Source: Enhydrobacter sp.
GTDB lineage: Bacteria; Pseudomonadota; Alphaproteobacteria; Reyranellales; Reyranellaceae
DNA length: 64,000 bases
Assembly: GCF_030246845.1 (NCBI RefSeq)
Contig: NZ_CP126889.1
Span: 4,707,001 to 4,771,000, forward strand
Direction of reading: 5' to 3'
The notes beneath the pieces were generated by a model. The model searched no databases. It saw only the letters and a list, made by a program, of their open reading frames with translations, and had not been told where the DNA came from. The translations under genes were made by a program, and so were the position numbers. Within the stretch, counting starts at the first letter, position 1. Each line of letters starts with the position of its first letter. Below are positions 8,019 to 16,883 of this stretch, piece by piece.

Positions 8019-8642
8019 ATGGCACGAGCGCAATCATCCAGGCCCTATCATCACGGAGATCTGCGCGAGGCGCTGGTGGCCGCCGGCGGCAAGCTGCTGG
8101 AGGAACGCGGCATCCGCGGCTTCACCCTGCGCGAATGTGCGCGGCGCGCCTCGGTATCCCACGCCGCGCCCGCTCATCATTTCGCCTCGATCGACGACCT
8201 GCTGGCCGAGATCGCCACCCGAGGCTACCGGGAACTCATCGTTGCCATGGAGACCGAGGCGAGGCGGGCGGCCGCGTCGCCGGCCGCCCGGCTGGTTGCC
8301 CAGGGCGTCGGCTATATGGCTTTCGCGGCAGCCCATCCGGTGCTGTTCCAGCTCATGTTCAGCCGCGAGGCCAACCGTTTCGAGACGCCGGCCCTGAAGG
8401 CGGCCGCGAAAGCCGCCTACCATCTGCACCTCGCGGCAGTGGAGGGCGTCATCCCCAGGGCTTCCGCCGAGGTGCAGCAGCGCATGGCCGATTTTGCCTG
8501 GGCCTCGGTTCACGGCTTCATCACCCTGGTGCTGGAAGGCCAGATCGGCGACGAGGATTCGCCGCGCGCACTGAAAGCCCGCGGCCTCGCCATGCTGGCG
8601 GCCATGGTCGAAGCCGTGGTCCGCGCCGGCGGCGATCCCTAG
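8019..8642 (+). CDS. TetR/AcrR-family regulator with WHG-type C-terminal domain
   Basis: A protein of 207 residues. The N-terminal helix-turn-helix is clear: YHHGDLREALVAAGGKLLEERG, then FTLRECARRASVSHAAPAHHF. The ligand-binding half contains MAFAAAHPVLFQLMFS and ends with DFAWASVHGFITLVLEGQ, the WHG-type domain seen in many alphaproteobacterial TetR proteins. The target is unknown. It follows the iron cluster by 121 bases with a candidate operator in the gap, and its TAG stop overlaps the stop of the convergent GNAT gene. Confidence 0.85.
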   Translation: MARAQSSRPYHHGDLREALVAAGGKLLEERGIRGFTLRECARRASVSHAAPAHHFASIDDLLAEIATRGYRELIVAMETEARRAAASPAARLVAQGVGYMAFAAAHPVLFQLMFSREANRFETPALKAAAKAAYHLHLAAVEGVIPRASAEVQQRMADFAWASVHGFITLVLEGQIGDEDSPRALKARGLAMLAAMVEAVVRAGGDP

Positions 8643-9190
8643 ACGAGCGAAATCCGGAAGCGCAGCTCTTCCTTGCCGCAGGTGGGCGAGCGGAAGCGTT
8701 CGACGAGGATGCCGCCGTTGCTCAGGATCACCTTCTGTGACGGCTGGTTGTCGGGATCGGTCGTGAGCTCGACATAGGGCAGGCCTTCGCGCCGCGCCTC
8801 TTCGAGCATCAGGGCGAGGGCTCGCGTGGCATATCCCCGGCGGCGCTTCCACGGCACGACCGCGTAGCCGATATGGCCCAGCACGTAGGAAGGCAAAGCT
8901 CCGGTGCCCGGCTGCCAACGCAATCCGATCGAGCCGCAGAACGCGCCATCCCACATCCAGCGTCGGAAGCCGGGCAGGCGGGCGACCTTCGATCCGTCCG
9001 GGAGCGTGATGGGGCCTCCCTTGGCCTCCCGATCGTCGAGCGAGGCGACAAAGGCCTGCGGATCGGCGGCGATCCTTTCCAGTTCCTCGCGCGCGGCCGC
9101 CTCGAGCCGGATGTTGTCCGCCGACCAGCCCCGCCGCAGGGCGTCGGCGTAGGCATCGAGATGAGCGAGCGCGGGGACGACCAAGTCCAT
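8639..9190 (-). CDS. GNAT family N-acetyltransferase
   Basis: A protein of 183 residues. The acetyl-CoA binding segment is GHIGYAVVPWKRRRGYATRAL with the R-x-x-G-x-A pyrophosphate loop, followed by YVELTTDPDNQPSQKVILSNGG, typical of motif B. The N-terminal half carries a long acidic helix and a GSIGLRW strand. I chose the ATG at 9188-9190 rather than upstream codons, which would run through the divergent HAD gene start. The substrate is not predictable. Its stop overlaps that of the TetR gene. Confidence 0.8.
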   Translation of the reverse strand: MDLVVPALAHLDAYADALRRGWSADNIRLEAAAREELERIAADPQAFVASLDDREAKGGPITLPDGSKVARLPGFRRWMWDGAFCGSIGLRWQPGTGALPSYVLGHIGYAVVPWKRRRGYATRALALMLEEARREGLPYVELTTDPDNQPSQKVILSNGGILVERFRSPTCGKEELRFRISLV

Positions 9191-9215
9191 GCGATTTGCT
9201 GTAGCATGGCGTCGC

Positions 9216-9839
9216 ATGAGCAACAGCCCCGTCCTCGTTCTCGATATCGATGGCGTCGTCTCGCTCGGCCAGCCCGGCTCGCCGACACCGTGGTACGCCA
9301 CGCTGAAGGCGGACTGGGGGATCAGCCATGACGAGGAGCTGGCGCCCGAATTCTTCCGCACGCCCGACTTTCTCGAAGTGCTGCGCGGACGGCTCGATCT
9401 CTATGCCGCCCTGCATGGCTACTTCGAGGGCAAGGGGCTCGCCGACCGGCTCGAGGAGTTCATCGCCTACTGGTTCGAGAAGGATGCCCTCATCGACCAC
9501 GAGGTGCTGGCGCTCGCGGATGCCTGGCGGCGGCGTACCGGCGGGCGCTGCTTCGCCGCGACCAACCAGGAACACCACCGGGTTGCCTACCTACGCGACA
9601 CGGTCGGGCTCGGCCGGCATTTCGATGAGATCGTCTACTCGGCGGCGCTCGGCGTCTGCAAGCCGGACCGCGTGTTCTTCACGACGGCGCAGGCGCGCAT
9701 GGGCGTGGCCGCCGCGCAGTCGATCCTGTTCGTCGACGACGCGGCGGCCAATGTCGACGGCGCCCGCATCTGCGGCTGGCGGGCGATGCTTTATCGTGGA
9801 TCGGAAAGCCTCGCCAAGACCCTGGCCCAGTGGGGCTGA
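9216..9839 (+). CDS. HAD superfamily hydrolase
   Basis: A protein of 207 residues with all four HAD motifs: LDIDGVVS at the N-terminus (nucleophile D-x-D), a threonine motif near ATNQEHH, the lysine in GVCKPDRVFF, and the acidic FVDDAAANVDGA. The cap is a small helical insert between motifs I and II, as in subfamily IA. I start it at ATG 9216; the frame extends upstream but overlaps the divergent GNAT gene. The substrate is unknown, probably a small phosphorylated metabolite. Confidence 0.8.
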   Translation: MSNSPVLVLDIDGVVSLGQPGSPTPWYATLKADWGISHDEELAPEFFRTPDFLEVLRGRLDLYAALHGYFEGKGLADRLEEFIAYWFEKDALIDHEVLALADAWRRRTGGRCFAATNQEHHRVAYLRDTVGLGRHFDEIVYSAALGVCKPDRVFFTTAQARMGVAAAQSILFVDDAAANVDGARICGWRAMLYRGSESLAKTLAQWG

Positions 9840-9874
9840 AATCCGTGCTAGTGGATGCTGAAGAGGGACCATCG

Positions 9875-10204
9875 ATGTTGATGTTCGACATACCGTTCGG
9901 CACGACCGACTGGGACGGCGTGGAGCGCACCGAGCATGCCGGCGAGACCGGCAAGGCCTATTGGCGCACCCGCAGCTTCAACAACATCCGCGTGCGCATG
10001 GTCGAGTACACGCCGGGCTATCTGGCCGACCATTGGTGCCAGAAGGGCCATGTGCTGCTGGTGCTGGAAGGCGAGTTGCACACCGAGTTGGCCGATGGGC
10101 GCACCGTCGTGCTGAAGCCCGGCCAAAGCTACCAAGTCGCCGACGGCGATCTCGCCCATCGCTCGCGCACCGACGTCGGCGCCAAGCTTTTCATCGTGGA
10201 CTGA
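9875..10204 (+). CDS. DHCW-motif cupin protein
   Basis: A protein of 109 residues forming a single cupin barrel. The N-terminus MLMFDIPFGTTDWDGVE and the ADHWCQKGHVLLVLEGELHTEL stretch match the small family named for a DHCW-type motif, followed by LKPGQSYQVADGDLAHRS. Histidines at the barrel mouth could bind a metal. Function is unknown. The gene ends one base before the dehydrogenase gene, so the two are probably co-transcribed. Confidence 0.75.
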   Translation: MLMFDIPFGTTDWDGVERTEHAGETGKAYWRTRSFNNIRVRMVEYTPGYLADHWCQKGHVLLVLEGELHTELADGRTVVLKPGQSYQVADGDLAHRSRTDVGAKLFIVD

Positions 10205-10205
10205 C

Positions 10206-11099
10206 ATGAACGACCGTATCGGCTTCATCGGCGTCGGCACCATGGGCGAGCCGATGTGCCGCAATCTCGCCCGCAGGAGCGGCTTGCCTGTCCTGGCGGC
10301 CGACCTCGACAAGGCGCCGCTCGAGCGGCTGGCGGCCGACGGCGTGAAGGCGGCGGCCATCGACGAGATCGTCGCCGAGTGCCGCACGATCTTCCTCTCG
10401 CTGCCCGGCGGCAAGGAGGTCGAGGAGGTTTGCCTCGGCCCAGCCGGGCTGGTCGCGAAGGTTCCGCTGGGATGCACGGTGGTCGATCTCAGCACGGCTC
10501 CGATCTCGCTCGCCCGCCGGCTCTATGCCGAGTTCGAGGGCCGGTCCTGCGCCTTCGCCGACGCCCCGGTCGCACGCACGCGCCAGGCGGCGATCGATGG
10601 CACCCTGTCGATCATGGTGGGCGGCACGGTCGAGACGTTCGCGCGCATCCAGCCGCTGCTCGGCCACATGGCGAGCGAGATCACCCATTGCGGCGGGGCC
10701 GGGGCGGGGCAGGCGGTCAAGATCCTGAACAACATGATCCTGTTCCAGACCGGTGTCGCACTTGCCGAGGCGCTGACCATCGCGCGCGCCCATGGGGTCG
10801 ATGGCAGGATCCTGTTCGACACGCTGACGAAGGGCTCGGCCGACTCCTTCGCGCTGCGTAACCACGGCATGAAGGCCATGCTGCCGGGCATCTTTCCCGA
10901 GCGCGCTTTCTCGACGGTCTACGCCCTGAAGGATCTCGGCTATGCGATCGCAATGGCCGAGGAACGCGGCGTACCGGCGCTGGGCGCCGACGTCGCGCGC
11001 GAGCTGATGGAGCGCGCCCGGGAGCTCGGCCACGACAAGGAGTACTGGCCGGTTCTGGTCAAGGCGATCGAGGACGCGACAGGGCGGAAGGAAAGCTGA
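10206..11099 (+). CDS. NAD(P)-dependent beta-hydroxyacid dehydrogenase family
   Basis: A protein of 297 residues of the 3-hydroxyisobutyrate dehydrogenase superfamily. The Rossmann motif is GFIGVGTMGEPMCRNL at the N-terminus. The substrate loop reads DLSTAPISLARRL with DAPVARTRQAA following, and the catalytic lysine region is GAGQAVKILNNMILFQT near residue 175. The C-terminal helical domain ends with an ALKDLGYAIAMAEE helix. The oxidised hydroxyacid cannot be deduced; 3-hydroxyisobutyrate, tartronate semialdehyde or a relative are all possible. Confidence 0.85.
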   Translation: MNDRIGFIGVGTMGEPMCRNLARRSGLPVLAADLDKAPLERLAADGVKAAAIDEIVAECRTIFLSLPGGKEVEEVCLGPAGLVAKVPLGCTVVDLSTAPISLARRLYAEFEGRSCAFADAPVARTRQAAIDGTLSIMVGGTVETFARIQPLLGHMASEITHCGGAGAGQAVKILNNMILFQTGVALAEALTIARAHGVDGRILFDTLTKGSADSFALRNHGMKAMLPGIFPERAFSTVYALKDLGYAIAMAEERGVPALGADVARELMERARELGHDKEYWPVLVKAIEDATGRKES

Positions 11100-11102
11100 G
11101 GC

Positions 11103-11468
11103 TCACTTGCCGGTCGTCGCCGGCGGTGCGGCAGGCGGCGCCGCGGGCGACGTGGTTCGCGGCGGCTCGATCGTCACGAGCTGATAGCCCTTGTTGCGCA
11201 TGCAGAAGTCGGTGAGGCGATTCTCGGTGTAGAAGCGGTTGCTCTCGTAGAAGGTCCAGGGGCGATAGCGCCAGTAGGGAGGGCCGAATCCATATCCGAA
11301 ACCATAGAGCGGGGCGGCCTGGAACGTCTCCTGCTGCGCGGCACGTCGGCAGTTCGAGAGGTCGTCGGCCGCCACCTTCTCGTCGGCGCCGGGCTTCTCC
11401 CAGCGCGTCTCGGGAATGGAGCAGCCCGAAACAGCCAACACGAGCAGGGCAGGCAGGATTCTGCGCAT
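11103..11468 (-). CDS. Small lipoprotein of unknown function
   Basis: A protein of 121 residues. The signal peptide ends in a lipobox (LAVSGC), so it is likely lipid-anchored. The mature part has an aromatic, glycine-rich stretch (LYGFGYGFGPPYWRYRPW), one further cysteine pair (NCRRAA, DFCMRN) and a proline/alanine-rich tail. No family is recognised. It converges on the dehydrogenase gene with a 3-base gap. Confidence 0.65.
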   Translation of the reverse strand: MRRILPALLVLAVSGCSIPETRWEKPGADEKVAADDLSNCRRAAQQETFQAAPLYGFGYGFGPPYWRYRPWTFYESNRFYTENRLTDFCMRNKGYQLVTIEPPRTTSPAAPPAAPPATTGK

Positions 11469-11512
11469 GACGGTGATATGGTCGCCACAGAGCATATAGG
11501 AAGGGGAGCGTA

Positions 11513-13042
11513 ATGGCGCGTATCGCTGTCGGCGGCTTTCAACACGAGACCAACACGTTTGCACCGCAACAAGCCACTTGGGCCGACTTCGAGCGTGCCG
11601 ATGCCTGGCCGCCCTTGCTGCGCGGAAAAGAGCTCATCGGCGGTGTCGCCGGCTTCAACATTCCCGTTGCCGGCGCGGTCGAGCGGCTGGCGGAACTCGG
11701 CCATGAGATCGTGCCGCTCGCCTGGGCGTCGGCCCCACCGGCTTCCTACGTCACCAAGGACGCCTACGAGCGCATGTGGGCGCTGTTCGATTCCGATCTT
11801 CGGCAGCTCGGCCCGCTCGATGCGATCTATCTCGACCTGCACGGCGCCATGGTGGCCGAGCACACCGAGGACGGCGAAGGCGAGTGGTTGCGGCGCATCA
11901 GGGGCATCGTCGGCACGGAATTGCCGATCGTGGCCAGCCTCGATTATCATGCGAATTTGACGCCCGACATGGCGCGGCTCGCGACCGCCCTGGTCGGCTA
12001 TCGCACCTACCCGCACATCGACATGGCCGCCACCGGCCGGCGCGCGGCAGGGCTTCTCGACCGGTTGCTGAAGGACAGGCGGCCGGTCTATCGCGCCTAT
12101 CGCCAGCTCGACTTCCTGATCCCGCTGGTTTGGCAGTGCACCTTCATCGAGCCGGCCAAGAGCATCTTCGACCTCGTGGGCGAGCTCGAGACGGGCGGCA
12201 AGAGCCACAACCAGGGCATCGTCAGTGTCACCCATACACCCGGCTTCCCACCGGCCGATATCGCCCAATGCGGTCCGGCGCTGGTGGTCTACGGCCACGA
12301 CAGGGAGACCGTCGACGCCGCGGCCGACCGTCTCGTCCAGGCAGTGAAGGCGCAGGAGAAGGCCTTTGCCGGCGAGCTGCTCGATCCGGACGCCGCGGCC
12401 TTGCGCGCCATCGAACTGTCGAAGAAGGCGACGAAGCCGATCGTGCTCGCCGATGTGCAGGACAATCCCGGTGCCGGCGGCACGTCCGACACGGTCGGCC
12501 TCCTGGCGGCGCTGATGCGCCACAAGGCGAACGGCGCGGTGATCGGCATGATCGTCGACGAGGATGCCGCCCGGGCCGCGCTCGAGACCGGCGAAGGCAA
12601 GGTCATGCGGCGGGGTATCGGCGCGGTCGTGGGCTATGCCGGCGAGACGCCGGTCGAGGCCGACTGGCGCGTCGTCCGGCTGGGCGACGGCAAGTTCACC
12701 GGGACTGGTCCGTTCTATGGCGGTGCCAAATTCCAGATCGGGCCGATGGCGCTGGTGACCGACGAGGCGAGCGGCGTGTCGGCGGTACTGGCCTGCCGGC
12801 GCGTCCAGGCGGCCGACCAGGAGATGTTCCGCCACGTCGGCGTCGAGCCCTCGAAAGTGCCGATCCTGGCGCTGAAATCGACCGTCCATTTCCGCGCCGA
12901 CTTCCAGCCGATCGCCGAGACGATCCTGGTGGTGCAATCGCCCGGCGCGCACATCACCGATCCGACCGAGATGCCCTACAAGCACCTGCGCAAGGGCATC
13001 AGGCTCCGGCCGATGGGGCCGACCTGGAACGGCGCATCGTAG
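11513..13042 (+). CDS. M81 family metallopeptidase (MlrC/microcystinase-like)
   Basis: A protein of 509 residues starting at an ATG behind AAGGGGAG. The N-terminus ARIAVGGFQHETNTFAP is the hallmark of the M81/DUF1485 family. Likely zinc ligands lie in IYLDLHGAMVAE and ASLDYHANLTPDM, with HIDMAATGRRA after them; the second half holds DVQDNPGAGGTSDT and the MlrC C-terminal domain. The founding member cleaves linearised microcystin, but most relatives in proteobacteria have unknown substrates. It is a single-gene unit converging on the MFS gene. Confidence 0.85.
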   Translation: MARIAVGGFQHETNTFAPQQATWADFERADAWPPLLRGKELIGGVAGFNIPVAGAVERLAELGHEIVPLAWASAPPASYVTKDAYERMWALFDSDLRQLGPLDAIYLDLHGAMVAEHTEDGEGEWLRRIRGIVGTELPIVASLDYHANLTPDMARLATALVGYRTYPHIDMAATGRRAAGLLDRLLKDRRPVYRAYRQLDFLIPLVWQCTFIEPAKSIFDLVGELETGGKSHNQGIVSVTHTPGFPPADIAQCGPALVVYGHDRETVDAAADRLVQAVKAQEKAFAGELLDPDAAALRAIELSKKATKPIVLADVQDNPGAGGTSDTVGLLAALMRHKANGAVIGMIVDEDAARAALETGEGKVMRRGIGAVVGYAGETPVEADWRVVRLGDGKFTGTGPFYGGAKFQIGPMALVTDEASGVSAVLACRRVQAADQEMFRHVGVEPSKVPILALKSTVHFRADFQPIAETILVVQSPGAHITDPTEMPYKHLRKGIRLRPMGPTWNGAS

Positions 13043-13082
13043 GGCGCTTCCTTATGAGACGAGCCCGACGCCCGCAGTTTCT

Positions 13083-14255
13083 TCAGCCGGATCGGAAGGC
13101 CGGGCGCAGCGCCACCACGAGCGGAACCGTGATCAGCGCCAGGCCGCCGACGCAGGCAATGGCCGGGCCAAGGCCGATCGCGTCGCCCAGCAGGCCGAAC
13201 AGGAAGGGGCTGCTGGCGCCGGCGATCGAGCCGCCGGTGTAGAATACGGCGAAGGCATGGGTGCGGCGCTCGGCGGCGACGAATTCGGGCACGGTGCCGT
13301 AGAGCACCGATGACGTGCCGTTCAGCATCAGCCCGAGCAGCGGGAGCAACGCAAGGGAGGTCGCAAGCGACAGGGGCAGAATGGCCACGATGAGCGCGGT
13401 CGTCGCCGCCTCCGTCAGCACGACCGACGGCACGACGCCGAGCCGCGCGCCGACCCAACCCATCACGAGCTTGCCCGCGGCGCCACCGGCGAACAGCAGC
13501 GACAGGCCGAGACCGATGGTCGGCAGATCGGCGCCTTTGCCGCGCAACAGGAAGGGCAGGAAGATCAGAAAGCCACTGCGTACCGAACTGTCGACGATAT
13601 GGATGAAAAACAGCAGCCAGAACGCCCACGGACGGTCCCGCCCGGCCGCCTGGCGCGTTGTGTCGCCTGCCGCGGCGCCACTGCGCGCCGGCAGCGTCGC
13701 CAGGATGACCCCTGCGCCGGCCACTGCGATCGCCGCCGTCAGCAGCAGGGCATCGCGCCAGCCGAACGAGGCCGCGACCAGCGCGAACAGCGCCGGCAGC
13801 GCGACCTTGCCCACGTCGCCGGTGAAGTTGTAGGTGCCGAGCGCGCCGCGCGAGCGAAGACCGGGAAAGGCGGCGGAGACCAGCGTCGAAGCGATGGGAT
13901 GCTGGGTGGCTCCTCCGAGGCCCGCCAGCAGGAGGCCGGCGACAATGCCGTAGAGCGACCCGGTGAGGCCGGCGAGCCCATAGCCCAGCGCCACCAGTGC
14001 CGTGCCGAAGGCGAGCACGGTCACGTTGCCGAGACGGCCGGCCAACCAGCCCGACGGGATCTGGCCGGTCGCCATGGCGCCCGAATAGACCGCCTTCAAT
14101 CCGCCGACCGCCGCATAGCTCAAGCCGAACTGCGCCTGCAGCAGCGGATAGAGCACGTTCAGAAGGTCGGTGAAGCCGTCGTGCAGGGCGTGCGCGCCGC
14201 CGCACACGGTCAGCGTCTTGCGAGGAGAGAGGGGAGTCTCGGCGGCGACCGTCAT
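13083..14255 (-). CDS. MFS transporter
   Basis: A membrane protein of 390 residues with about twelve predicted helices. The first cytoplasmic loop carries GWLAGRLGNVTVLAFGTALVALG, an MFS motif-A variant, and the second half repeats it with GKLVMGWVGARLG. The short N-terminus contains GGAHALHDGFTDLLNVLYPLLQ, seen in fosmidomycin-resistance-like MFS proteins. The substrate is unknown. It follows the Tat lipoprotein by 15 bases and is probably the last gene of the hisI operon. Confidence 0.8.
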   Translation of the reverse strand: MTVAAETPLSPRKTLTVCGGAHALHDGFTDLLNVLYPLLQAQFGLSYAAVGGLKAVYSGAMATGQIPSGWLAGRLGNVTVLAFGTALVALGYGLAGLTGSLYGIVAGLLLAGLGGATQHPIASTLVSAAFPGLRSRGALGTYNFTGDVGKVALPALFALVAASFGWRDALLLTAAIAVAGAGVILATLPARSGAAAGDTTRQAAGRDRPWAFWLLFFIHIVDSSVRSGFLIFLPFLLRGKGADLPTIGLGLSLLFAGGAAGKLVMGWVGARLGVVPSVVLTEAATTALIVAILPLSLATSLALLPLLGLMLNGTSSVLYGTVPEFVAAERRTHAFAVFYTGGSIAGASSPFLFGLLGDAIGLGPAIACVGGLALITVPLVVALRPAFRSG

Positions 14256-14270
14256 CTCGCCGCCACAATA

Positions 14271-14753
14271 CTACCGGCCCGGCATCTCGGCGAACCAAAA
14301 GGCCGCCTGCTGGTGGAAGTCGTTCTCGGCGAAGGCGGTGTCCAGGATGAGCGTCGGCTTGCCGTTGCGCGGGTAGCGTACCGAGCTTTCGCGCCGGAAG
14401 GCGGTGTCGCAATGATGGAAAATGAGCACGTCGCCCTGCCGCCGGTGCATCACGAACTCGTGGATCTTGCGGATATTGACCAGGCTGATGACGTAGCGCC
14501 CGTCGCTCCCGTTCTTGGCCATCTGCTTCACCGGAATGTCGCGGCCGCCGTTGTACAGGCCCATCACCGCGAGCGCCTCCGGCGCCATCATCACCTCGTG
14601 GCCGTAGAAGTACAGCCAGCGCACCATGCGGTCGCCGCGTTCCGAGAGCGTGAAGGGCTTGTGGCCGAAGGGACCGCTGTTCGAGCAGGCGCCGAGCGGA
14701 AGGACCAGCGCAGCGCCAAGCAATGTGCGCCGCGAGACACGATACTCTCTCAA
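14271..14753 (-). CDS. Tat-exported lipoprotein of unknown function, TTG start
   Basis: A protein of 160 residues. The N-terminus has a twin-arginine motif (SRRTLLG) followed by a hydrophobic run and a lipobox (LGAC), so it should be exported folded and lipidated. The mature domain contains RWLYFYGHEVMMAP, HEFVMHRRQGDVLIFHHCD and a WFAEMPGR end; I recognise no family. I chose the TTG at 14753 because AAAAGGAG lies five bases upstream and the codon sits three bases after the hisI stop, implying coupling. No ATG or GTG exists nearby in this frame. Confidence 0.65.
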   Translation of the reverse strand: MREYRVSRRTLLGAALVLPLGACSNSGPFGHKPFTLSERGDRMVRWLYFYGHEVMMAPEALAVMGLYNGGRDIPVKQMAKNGSDGRYVISLVNIRKIHEFVMHRRQGDVLIFHHCDTAFRRESSVRYPRNGKPTLILDTAFAENDFHQQAAFWFAEMPGR

Positions 14754-14755
14754 GC

Positions 14756-15178
14756 TCACTCCTTTTCGGCGGTGGTCATATCCACTTCCACCGGCGCAAT
14801 GACTTCCAACTCGCCATTGCGGATCGCGCGGAAGAAGCAGTTGTGGCGTCCGGTATGGCAAGCGACGCCGGTCTGCTCGACCTCGACCAGCAACGTGTCG
14901 CCGTCGCAATCCACCCGCAGGTCGACCAATCGCTGGATGTGCCCGGATGTCTCGCCCTTGCGCCACGGTGCCCGGCGCGAGCGCGACCAGTAGCAGACGC
15001 GGCCGGTGCGCATCGTCTCCTCGACCGCATGACGGTCCATCCAGGCCATCATCAGCACCTCGCCCGTGCCGTGCTGCTGGGCGATGGCGGCGACGAGGCC
15101 CCGATCGTCGAACTGGATCGCGGCCATCATCTTGTCGATGGCGGCCGTCGGGTAGGTTACAGGGGCGGCGGTGGACAT
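14756..15178 (-). CDS. hisI: Phosphoribosyl-AMP cyclohydrolase
   Basis: A protein of 140 residues that opens the ring of phosphoribosyl-AMP in histidine biosynthesis. Signature features are GEVLMMAWMDRHAVEETMRTGRVCYWSRSR, GETSGHIQRL, DCDGDTLLVEV (metal site) and GVACHTGRHNCFFR (zinc cysteines). Length and layout match the single-domain HisI of alphaproteobacteria, without a fused HisE domain. It starts at ATG 15178 and diverges from the Fur-family gene. Confidence 0.93.
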   Translation of the reverse strand: MSTAAPVTYPTAAIDKMMAAIQFDDRGLVAAIAQQHGTGEVLMMAWMDRHAVEETMRTGRVCYWSRSRRAPWRKGETSGHIQRLVDLRVDCDGDTLLVEVEQTGVACHTGRHNCFFRAIRNGELEVIAPVEVDMTTAEKE

Positions 15179-15187
15179 GAGCGTACC

Positions 15188-15217
15188 TTGGCCTCGAAGC
15201 GGAACGGGGCGTATAAT
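15188..15217 (+). promoter_or_regulatory. Candidate sigma-70 promoter for the Fur-family gene
   Basis: TTGGCC (15188-15193) and a consensus TATAAT (15212-15217) are separated by 18 bases, 34 bases before the proposed start codon of the regulator. Confidence 0.5.
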
Positions 15218-15250
15218 CGCGCCTTTCTCGCTTGGCAAATCGGGATCGCG

Positions 15251-15736
15251 TTGAAGAAGCCGGCCAAAGCCCCCTCGCACAGCCACGACCACAGCCACTG
15301 CATCGAGGATGCCGTCGCCGCGGCGGAGAAGGTGTGCGACGCCAAAGGGCTGCGGTTCACGCCGCTGCGTCGGCGCGTCCTCGAGCTCGTCTGGTCGAGC
15401 CACAAGCCGGTCGGCGCCTATGCGTTGCTCGACGAACTGCGCAACGAGGAGCTGGGTTCGGCGCCACCGACAGTCTATCGCGCCCTCGACTTCCTGATCG
15501 AGCATGGGCTGATCCATCGCATCGAGCGCATGAACGCCTTCATCGGCTGCAGCCATCCCGGCGAGGCCCATCGCGGCTTCTTCCTGATCTGCGGCGAGTG
15601 CGGCAATGCGGAGGAACTGCAGAGCGACGGCGTTGCCGACACGATCGCGGCCAGCGCCGGCCGGCGCGGCTTCCTCGCCCGCGACATGACGCTCGAGGTG
15701 ACCGGCACCTGCGCCGAATGCCGTCGATCGGCCTGA
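15251..15736 (+). CDS. Fur-family transcriptional repressor, Zur-like
   Basis: A protein of about 161 residues. A histidine-rich N-terminus (SHSHDHSHC) precedes the winged helix (RFTPLRRRVLELVW, then PPTVYRALDFLIEHGL). The C-terminal dimer domain keeps the zinc cysteine pairs CGECG and CAECR. Zur proteins have this layout and regulate zinc uptake, but Fur or Irr roles cannot be excluded. No ATG fits, so I use the TTG at 15251, which lies behind a weak GGGA and a good promoter. Its stop lies 3 bases from the end of the convergent racemase-family gene. Confidence 0.8.
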   Translation: MKKPAKAPSHSHDHSHCIEDAVAAAEKVCDAKGLRFTPLRRRVLELVWSSHKPVGAYALLDELRNEELGSAPPTVYRALDFLIEHGLIHRIERMNAFIGCSHPGEAHRGFFLICGECGNAEELQSDGVADTIAASAGRRGFLARDMTLEVTGTCAECRRSA

Positions 15737-15739
15737 GCT

Positions 15740-16867
15740 TCACAAACCGCGGAAAAGGCGGTCGAGTGCCCCGATGCCCTCGAAACCGACGCCAGGCAAG
15801 TCGGACGGCGTGGCGTTGCCTTCTGACAGGACCGCTCCGTCGATGAGGCCGCCGAACGGCGGGAAGCTCGACGGATTGACCTCGGTCCCGCCGAGGCCGA
15901 GCGCGCTCGCGACGTGCAGGCCGAAGAGATGGCCGCCGTGCGGCCAGAAGGCCGACCGCCGCCAGCCACGCCCCTCCATCGTCTCGACGATCTGGAGATA
16001 TCCCGGCAAGCCGTAGCAATGGACAGGATCGAACAGCAGGATGTCGCGGTCGCGGCGCAGGCCGCCGTGACGATCCAGCAGCTTCGCCTCGGCCGCTGAG
16101 AAAAGCGCCTCGCCGGCGGCGACCGGACCGTCATAGACTGCCGTTACCGCCGACTGGGCGTCGAAGTCGAGCGGGTCGCAGACATCCTCGAGCCACATGA
16201 GCCCGCAAGGCCGGAGCGCTTCCGCTGCGGCAATCGCGGCGTTCGACTGATAGCTGTTCATCGCATCGACGGCGAGCGACTGCGGCGCGGGAAAGATTTC
16301 CGCCGCCGCGGCGACGCGGGCGAGATCGCGTGCAAGCGGTGCCGCACCGATCTTGATCTTGGCCCGTCGGTAGCCGCTGTCGCGGAAGCGCCGCAGTTCG
16401 TCCTTCAGGCGGCTGAGGTCGTCCTCGGGATAGCGATAGCCTCCGCTCGCATAGACGGGAACGGCCGAAGGACTGCCGCGGTCGCCCAGGCGTCGACGCA
16501 GGAAGGCGTGCAGGGGGAGGTCGGCAATCTTCGCCGCCGCGTCCCACAACGCCATGTCGATCGTGCCGACGGCGACGCAGCGCTCGCCATGGCCGCCCGG
16601 CTTCTCGCCTTTCATCATCGCCGCCCATGCTTCGAGCGGATCGACGGCACCGGCGGCAATCAGGCGGGGCGCGAAGCGTTCGCGGATCAGCCCGCCCTGG
16701 CCGAACCGGCCGACCGACGAAAAGCCGAAGCCCACCACCGACCGTCCGTTGCGCACGACATCGGTGGTGAGCGCCACGATGCTGGTGGTGAGCCCGCCCG
16801 GCGGAATGGACGGATCGGCGTAGCGCGATATGTCGACCGTGCGCTCTCGGATATCGACGACGCGCAT
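15740..16867 (-). CDS. Mandelate racemase/muconate lactonizing enzyme family protein
   Basis: A protein of 375 residues of the enolase superfamily. The N-terminal capping domain is followed by the barrel with the K-x-K motif (RRAKIKIG), metal ligands in LAVDAMNSYQSN and MWLEDVCDPLDF, and GEALFSAAEAKLL. An Asp-His region (LLFDPVHCYG) and WPHGGHLFGLHVASALG complete the site, which fits the mandelate racemase subgroup. The substrate is probably an alpha-hydroxy or sugar acid and cannot be specified. The next upstream gene, metC, starts a separate function. Confidence 0.82.
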   Translation of the reverse strand: MRVVDIRERTVDISRYADPSIPPGGLTTSIVALTTDVVRNGRSVVGFGFSSVGRFGQGGLIRERFAPRLIAAGAVDPLEAWAAMMKGEKPGGHGERCVAVGTIDMALWDAAAKIADLPLHAFLRRRLGDRGSPSAVPVYASGGYRYPEDDLSRLKDELRRFRDSGYRRAKIKIGAAPLARDLARVAAAAEIFPAPQSLAVDAMNSYQSNAAIAAAEALRPCGLMWLEDVCDPLDFDAQSAVTAVYDGPVAAGEALFSAAEAKLLDRHGGLRRDRDILLFDPVHCYGLPGYLQIVETMEGRGWRRSAFWPHGGHLFGLHVASALGLGGTEVNPSSFPPFGGLIDGAVLSEGNATPSDLPGVGFEGIGALDRLFRGL

Positions 16868-16883
16868 GGCGCCCGTCCGAAGC

